64,000 nt of DNA from Rhabditophanes sp. KR3021 (lineage: Eukaryota; Nematoda; Chromadorea; Rhabditida; Alloionematidae): the NCBI GenBank assembly GCA_963281155.1, contig CAUJLY010000003.1:1798001-1862000 (forward strand), in the 5' to 3' direction. Positions 58,458-64,000 of this stretch are shown here, one piece after another (position 1 is the first letter of the stretch; every line of letters starts with the position of its first letter). The position numbers and the translations under genes were made by a program. The notes beneath the pieces were generated by a model, which made no database searches, had not been told where the DNA came from, and worked only from the letters and a program-made list of their open reading frames with translations.

Positions 58458-58677
58458 TATATAACAACCCATTATTAGTTACGAAATAATGAAACAAAAT
58501 TGATAGTGTTACATGTATAGTGTGGTTGATTTAGGATAAATTGAACTTTTTATGTCGTTGGTCTAGTTGCGAGGGTACGCCACTCAACTTAATTTGAAAT
58601 TGGTGAAAAAGAATCGCTGTGAGAATCGGGTCAGATTGAGATTTAAAATTGCATTTTTGTTGCGTTACTTTTTAAAT

Positions 58678-60292
58678 ATGGAAAGTATTGAAATACCTAG
58701 CATTGAGGCAACACCTAATCTCAAGACAGAGGAAGCATCTAACATTGAGGTTAATACTGAGGAAAGATCTAATATTGAGACAAAGGAAAAATCTAATATT
58801 AACACTGAAGAAACACCTGGCATTAAGACTGAGGAAACATTAAACGATGATGCCGTTGAAATGGAAGATCTTAACATCGTTATTGCAGGATGTACTCATG
58901 GCGATCTAGAGATAATGTACCAAAGTGTTTATGAGATCGAACTGAGAGAAGGCAGAAAAGTAGATTTGATTTTATGTTGCGGAGATTTCCAGGTAAATTG
59001 CCTCTGTAATTCGTATAAACTAATTATAATTTAGTCTACTCGGAATCAAGCTGATTTAGACGTCATGCATGTCCAGGATAAGTATAAGAAAATGAAGGAC
59101 TTCTACAAGTATTACAACGGTGAAAAGGTAGGTATAATAAGAATTAAACTTATTGAGTATATTTTAGACTGCTCCCTACTTAACTATCTTCATTGGAGGA
59201 AATCACGAAGCCACTTCATACTTACAAGAACTTCAATACGGAGGATGGGTGGCCAAGAATATTTATTATATGGGCTTTTGCTCAGTAATCAATTTTGCCG
59301 GGCTGAGAATTGGAGGAGTGTCCGGAATTTACAAAAGTCGGGAATATTCATGGGCTCATTTCGAATGTGTTCCGTACGATCACCGTACTTCAGTCAGTGC
59401 TTACCATACCCGGAGCATAGAGGTATTCAAATTGAAACAATTGAAGTCATCTAGACTTGACATTATGCTCTCACACGATTGGCCTGAAGGAATTGCTTTT
59501 CATGGCAATATCAATGAATTGTTTAGAATGAAGAAGTTCTTAATAGACGACATCCAGAATCATTGCTTAGGAAATCCTCATACAATGGAGATCTTGAATC
59601 AAATTAAACCTAAGTATTGGTACTCAGCTCATTTGCATGTAAAATATGCTGCTCTCGTTGTACACGAGGAGAAGGTTGAAACTAGATTTCTGTCTTTAGA
59701 CAAGCCAATTCCGAAGAGACAATTTTTGCATCTTCATCGTGCAAAGGTACCAAAAGGCACCAACAGAGTTTTATCTTATGATTTGGAATGGCTTGGAATT
59801 CTCAGATCAACAAATGAGTTTACCACATTTGAGAAAAAGGATACTGTTTTCCCAGACTTCACAGACGACAGAAATGACTTTTCCCCAACTACTGCTGAAT
59901 CTGATGAAATAATGGCTATCTTCAACAATGATCTCACTATTCCAACAACCTTCAAAATGACAGCTCCACCGCATTCAACTAAAGAAGATGCAGTTTATGG
60001 ATGCAAGAATCCACAGAATTACGCCAATCCTCAGACAGAAGAATTTTGTAACAAACTCGGCTTAATTAATTTTAATGCAATTGCTTGTCATAAGAGTGGT
60101 GAAAAATTTACAGACGTCTCATATTATAAAATGGTAAATGTTCCAAAAGATTCATCTCCTATCCAACTGCAGACTCAAGCAAAAGAAAACGGTGCAGAAG
60201 GAGAAATTAGTCTTTCAGACGACGAAGAATCTGATGAATGCTGCGGAAATGATGATTTGTTTATGACCGACACTAGAGACGATCTAAAGTAA
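58678..60292 (+). CDS. dbr-1: RNA lariat debranching enzyme
   Basis: DBR1 hydrolyses the 2'-5' bond of intron lariats in the nucleus. Exons 58678-58992, 59035-59127 and 59168-60292 give 510 residues. Metallophosphatase motifs occur in order: AGCTHG (GCxHG, with the DBR-type cysteine), LCCGDFQ, GGNHE, LSHDWP and SAHLHVKY. The lariat-recognition region between GGVSGIYKSREY and the C-terminal domain is present, as is an acidic tail (SLSDDEESDE). The catalytic core begins near Met 58861 (MEDLNIVIAG). Before it the frame stays open to an ATG at 58678, adding about 60 residues of degenerate (S/P)NI.TEE repeats. Either start is possible. Confidence 0.92.
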
Positions 60293-61043
60293 ACACACCT
60301 TAACTAATTATTTTCTTATCATCTAAAATTAATCCAAATAAATACCTTCTTGATACCTTCGTTTTTAGTATATGTGTGAACAAATAGTAACTCTTGATGA
60401 ATGACCTTAAAAGGCATATTTATTTGAACTTATGCCGCCCACAGTTAAATCTCTTAAATCTTTTATAAATACTGTTTAAATGGGTATTAAGAGCGGAAGC
60501 ATCTACTGATCTTTTTAATTTTTTGTAATTGATAATAACTATTTTATCAGCCATTAAATATGTAAACAAAGAAAGTTTATTTGAGAACATTTTTTGCACT
60601 CTAGTTATTTTTAATCGTAAATACATGTTCTTTGTTATCAAATACCCTGATTAATATATTTGTTACATGCGTTATTTACAAAAGAAACTAAATATTTTGG
60701 ATACAAGCTTTTTTGTTCGATTATACGAATGACTTTTTAAATGGTCAAATGAACTGCGTAGATTGATTAATTTAATTGACTCGAGACTAGGTAAGTGGCG
60801 CCTCTTTTTGCTTATTTTCCCAGGCATTCGATGACAATGTATTGGAATTAATTGGAATTAAGTAATGAATGGTCTCTTAACCCAAAAATGCTCAAACTTG
60901 TCACATACATTTTACAATGCCCTTCTGCGAGGTATTTAAAGTACACCAAACAATAGTCGTTTTCATTCATTTTAATAAATACGCTTACTCATTTTTATTT
61001 ATAGCTTTCTTTATAGATCTTATTGTTTGGTGGTCTAATAAAA
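60293..61043. other. Intergenic between dbr-1 and the Asn-rich gene
   Basis: No supported gene; a minus frame at 60420-60641 has no recognisable content. Confidence 0.5.
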
Positions 61044-61627
61044 ATGCAACCCTATAATAATAATAATTTTGCTCCCTTAATCACGGATGAATCTTATATA
61101 TATTTAGCTTCCAAACTGAGTCAAATTTCTAATTGTAATGATTTCAAAGAGTGTTATCCAGATTTCTATGGCGGCGGTCCGAGAAGAACCAACTTTTCTG
61201 ATCAAACAAATAAACTACCCCCAATAAAACAACCAACCAGAAAGAGAAGTGCCAGGATCTTGAAACAAGGATATCAACCTGCTAAACAAAGACATTTTGG
61301 GCAAGATGTTGGGAACAACAACAACATCAACCGAAATGCTAATTACAATGTTTATGGTGGTGGGCAGACTTTTCAAAATGAAAATTACAACAATTATCAT
61401 TTGAATTGTTTCAACAATGCCTATTCCTACCAAAATCCATTTACCAACAACATGATATCATCGACTAAGGGCGAGGTAATGGTTGGATGATTTGACATTT
61501 TGATTAATCTAGATTTTCTATTTTTCAGTCCTCCTACCAAACTAATTCTTTTTTGTTTCCTGCCAAACGACTTGCAGCAACCTTTCAAAACGGAAAAAAT
61601 TTATTTGCTGATCTTGAAAAATCATTT
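61044..61627 (+). CDS. 5' exons of an Asn-rich protein (continues beyond the window)
   Basis: Exon 61044-61475 starts MQPYNNNNFAPLITDESY and continues with a Cys/aromatic segment, basic PTRKRSARILK, and Asn/Tyr/Gln-rich low-complexity sequence. A GT-AG intron (61476-61528) leads to exon 61529-61627 (SSYQTNSFLFPAKRLAATFQ…ADLEKSF), which ends at a strong donor GTAAGT. No later exon is found before the window end, so the gene probably has a long intron. Asn-rich N-termini and long introns are common in nematode transcription factors, but no DNA-binding domain is visible here. Confidence 0.55.
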
Positions 61628-64000
61628 GTAAGTTATAAACCTATTTTAATCAAAATTTCATATCGACTGGGACTGATGATTATTAAAACATTTAATCATA
61701 ATTATATAGACACATAAAAGTTAGTACTAATAAGGGTGTTCACTTTTTTATCAAATCATTCTTTGTTTACCTAAAAGTTTATATATATAAAACATTTATG
61801 GTCCAGATCAGTTAATATCTATGCAGTCTAATGCCAGATTTTTAGTATCTACCTACCAATGATTACCATCATCTCATCTAAATTATGACTTGTAAAATCA
61901 AGATTTTCCTGACAGTTATTGAACTAAAGATCTTTTTGCCATAAACGATACCCTTTTAAATTTATTCACTTATATTTTACCAAAGTTACATTTAACTAAA
62001 GGAGTGTGGTGTCATGACAAAATATAACCGAAGTCATTCAAAAATTGATGGTAGTTTAAGTTAATACCTATTAATGGTATAGTCAGTCAAAATATTCTAC
62101 ACATTGCAACATACACTATTTATTTATCGCCTTACAATACCACTATTTTGTGGCGGGATTTGTGGTATTGTCTTTATTTTTAGAATTTAACATAACTTAT
62201 GATTACCTTTATTTATTAAAAAAGATATTGCACATCTACCACTACCCTTTTTATATTCACAACTAATTTATTATACCTAAAACATTTGACGCACATTTTA
62301 AAGATCAAAGAGTTTTTTGTCGACTTGTTATAGTCCTCATTTTATTATACACAAACGCAATTGTACTACCTCTTTCTGATGACATCTACATAATATGTCT
62401 TATTCTGCTTTTTTGTTCTTTATTACCAAAAAATTATATACACTTAATGAAGACTATTAAGAGTAGATTACTTTCTTTTGTAGTTCGGCAAAACGCTTTC
62501 CTTTGTTATGTTTGTTAGCTAAATTACGTTAACGGTCACCAACAAACAACGCATTTTTTAGACGATTCCTCGGACAAAGTACTTCTTATCTCTATCACAA
62601 AATAAGATACTTGCAATCGGAATGATAACGAGTTAGGTAATGGTCAAATTCTCCTATTATGACCAAAAACATCCCCAGTCACTTCTTCTTTTTTTAAAGG
62701 TAGATCTCTGCATAAAAGGTCTAATGATTGATATTGTTGTCAATCATAAAATGCCCCTATCTTTCCCACTTGTAGGTAATAACTTATACCGTTTCTGCCA
62801 AACACTTTCAAAATAAACCATGCGCTCATATATTGTATCACTTTTTGAGCAGAGTATGATGGCTTGAATAAATGTTTAAATAATTTTATTGACGTCTACT
62901 ACCTACTTTTCTTTTTTGATACTTGTTGTGTTGATTAATAGTTTCATTTTTGCATATCTAATTTGTGTTTAGACAGCTTTTTTCCCATCTTTAGTCATTA
63001 TTTATGTGTTTTAAGAGAAACCTTTATTAGTTTGAATTATAATTTGATCTAAGCAGTTACTTGTTGTTTGTTGCAACATAAGAGGAATTTATAAAATCAA
63101 CAGCTGCATTCCCTTAAATGAGATGGTAAATGACCTCATATCTTTGATTGTGTGTGCTTATGAGGCAGCAGCATTGCAATGTTAAAAAGCCATTAGCCCG
63201 CCTGGTTTCTTTGTTTGATTTGGCATTGGTCAACTTGTGTGTCCCGATATATATACACACTCAAACCAACTTTAATGAGATTTAACTTTTGTATGAGCTA
63301 CCTCAAAATTTACTCTTATTATACCTAAGAATTATTCATCTAATAAAAAACATTCCACAACACTTCTAACAACTTAGGTAATTAAATGGTAAGCAAAAAA
63401 AGCGTAAACACATATCGTTATTGCAAAATTTATTGTTCAAAAGATATTAAAAAGGATGGTGGTGCAAAGAATGGTGATACAAATTCGTTTCCTCTGATTT
63501 TTAGATAAATTATGCAATTTGATAAAAAGACATTTACCTCCTAGCTATTTTATTTATGTGAGAAGGCCTATAAATTACTTTTCGATAATCTTTTCAGTTC
63601 TTACTTTTAAGTTATCTTTGTAAATATGTTTTTTATCAAATCTTTGTAAACGTTTTCTTTTTATCTGTGGATACATTTATTTTTTATCAGAAGTGTACCT
63701 CCATTTAAATGGTATGTCTACAATCTTGATGGTTAGTACCTTTAATTAGATTTCTCTATTTTTGCAATAACTCATCATCCCTCAACTCGTTTATGGGAAA
63801 GTTATGGCTTCCAACTGCTTTGTTGTCAGTTACTTTAAATTGATATTTATTAAGAAAATCAACGTGTGCGTATATTTGTACATAGGCATGCTTCTAACAA
63901 AGAAACATCATTTTTAGAATGCGCACACTAAACCGTCGATCTCTTCGGAGTTGGTATTACTTTGATAAATATCATATAATATATATTACCGTCTCTTCTC
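61628..64000. other. Long non-coding stretch, probably an intron of the Asn-rich gene
   Basis: 2.4 kb without a protein-like frame. It contains polypyrimidine-rich plus-strand sequence and many short AT tracts. No repeat array, RNA gene or second gene is recognised. Confidence 0.5.

Noticed and set aside
58567..58677. Even longer N-terminus for lariat debranching enzyme
   Set aside because: The frame is open but basic and unlike the repeat region; the ATG at 58678 has a better context, and 58861 is the conventional core start.
1..64000. tRNA, rRNA, SL RNA genes, CRISPR arrays and intact transposons
   Set aside because: I looked by eye for tRNA B-box-like motifs, SL1-like sequence, regular repeat arrays and transposase-like frames and saw none convincing; a covariance-model scan would be decisive.

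Overview
The window is nuclear DNA from a nematode. It is AT-rich, with mostly 36-60 bp GT-AG introns ending in TTTTCAG/TTTAG-like acceptors. Several starts have an acceptor-like site just before the ATG, as expected for spliced-leader trans-splicing. The gene content is also nematode-typical: FAR fatty-acid/retinol-binding proteins, a seven-repeat UNC-87 calponin-like protein, a ground-like protein, and DUF273 and GT92 glycosyltransferase domains. I cannot name the species. I rebuilt exon structures by hand from splice signals and reading-frame continuity.

Layout. 0-4.4 kb (+): the tail of an unidentified gene, then NTF2, TMEM208 and erlectin closely spaced in tandem (operon-like). 4.5-11.2 kb: exons of an unidentified minus-strand gene, mitochondrial ribosomal protein L24 (-), and a five-exon GT49 glycosyltransferase (-) whose two large introns carry decayed plus-strand coding fragments. 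12.3-14.8 kb: two unidentified genes and a secreted or membrane protein with a kringle-like segment. 16.2-21.4 kb (+): a FAR cluster with three intact genes and two decayed copies. 22.5-25.3 kb (-): UNC-87, with two alternative first exons and two GC-AG introns. 26.9-31.2 kb: a DUF273+GT92 two-domain type II membrane protein (-), a small glycosylated secreted protein (+) and an HP1-like chromodomain protein (-). 31.5-32.5 kb (+): a decayed protein tyrosine phosphatase. 33.1-36.2 kb (-): a leucine-rich-repeat receptor-like membrane protein with a relic ORF in its last intron. 36.2-40.8 kb: a gene desert. 40.8-43.4 kb (+): an ankyrin-repeat/SOCS-box protein. 44.2-48.2 kb (-): NXF-like mRNA export factor followed by COG3 (operon-like). 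48.9-50.6 kb: a ground-like protein with an apparent one-base frameshift (+) and inositol hexakisphosphate kinase (-). 52.4-56.5 kb (+): syntrophin and a Tudor-domain protein. 56.6-57.7 kb (+): a tandem pair of Ly-6-like cysteine-rich proteins. 57.8-58.5 kb (-): a divergent casein kinase 2 beta. 58.7-60.3 kb (+): lariat debranching enzyme. 61.0 kb to the end (+): the 5' end of an Asn-rich protein followed by a long non-coding stretch.

Themes. Most genes are single-copy housekeeping genes (nuclear transport and mRNA export, ER translocation and quality control, Golgi tethering, lariat turnover) or muscle proteins (UNC-87, syntrophin). Among these sit fast-evolving families that are duplicating and decaying (FAR, Ly-6-like, PTP, intronic relics). 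The most unusual items are the DUF273-GT92 fusion with an altered acidic motif, an NXF protein lacking the NTF2-like domain, nested decayed genes inside GT49 and LRR introns, three GC-AG introns, and the degenerating FAR segmental duplication. I saw no convincing tRNA, rRNA, CRISPR-like or intact transposon.
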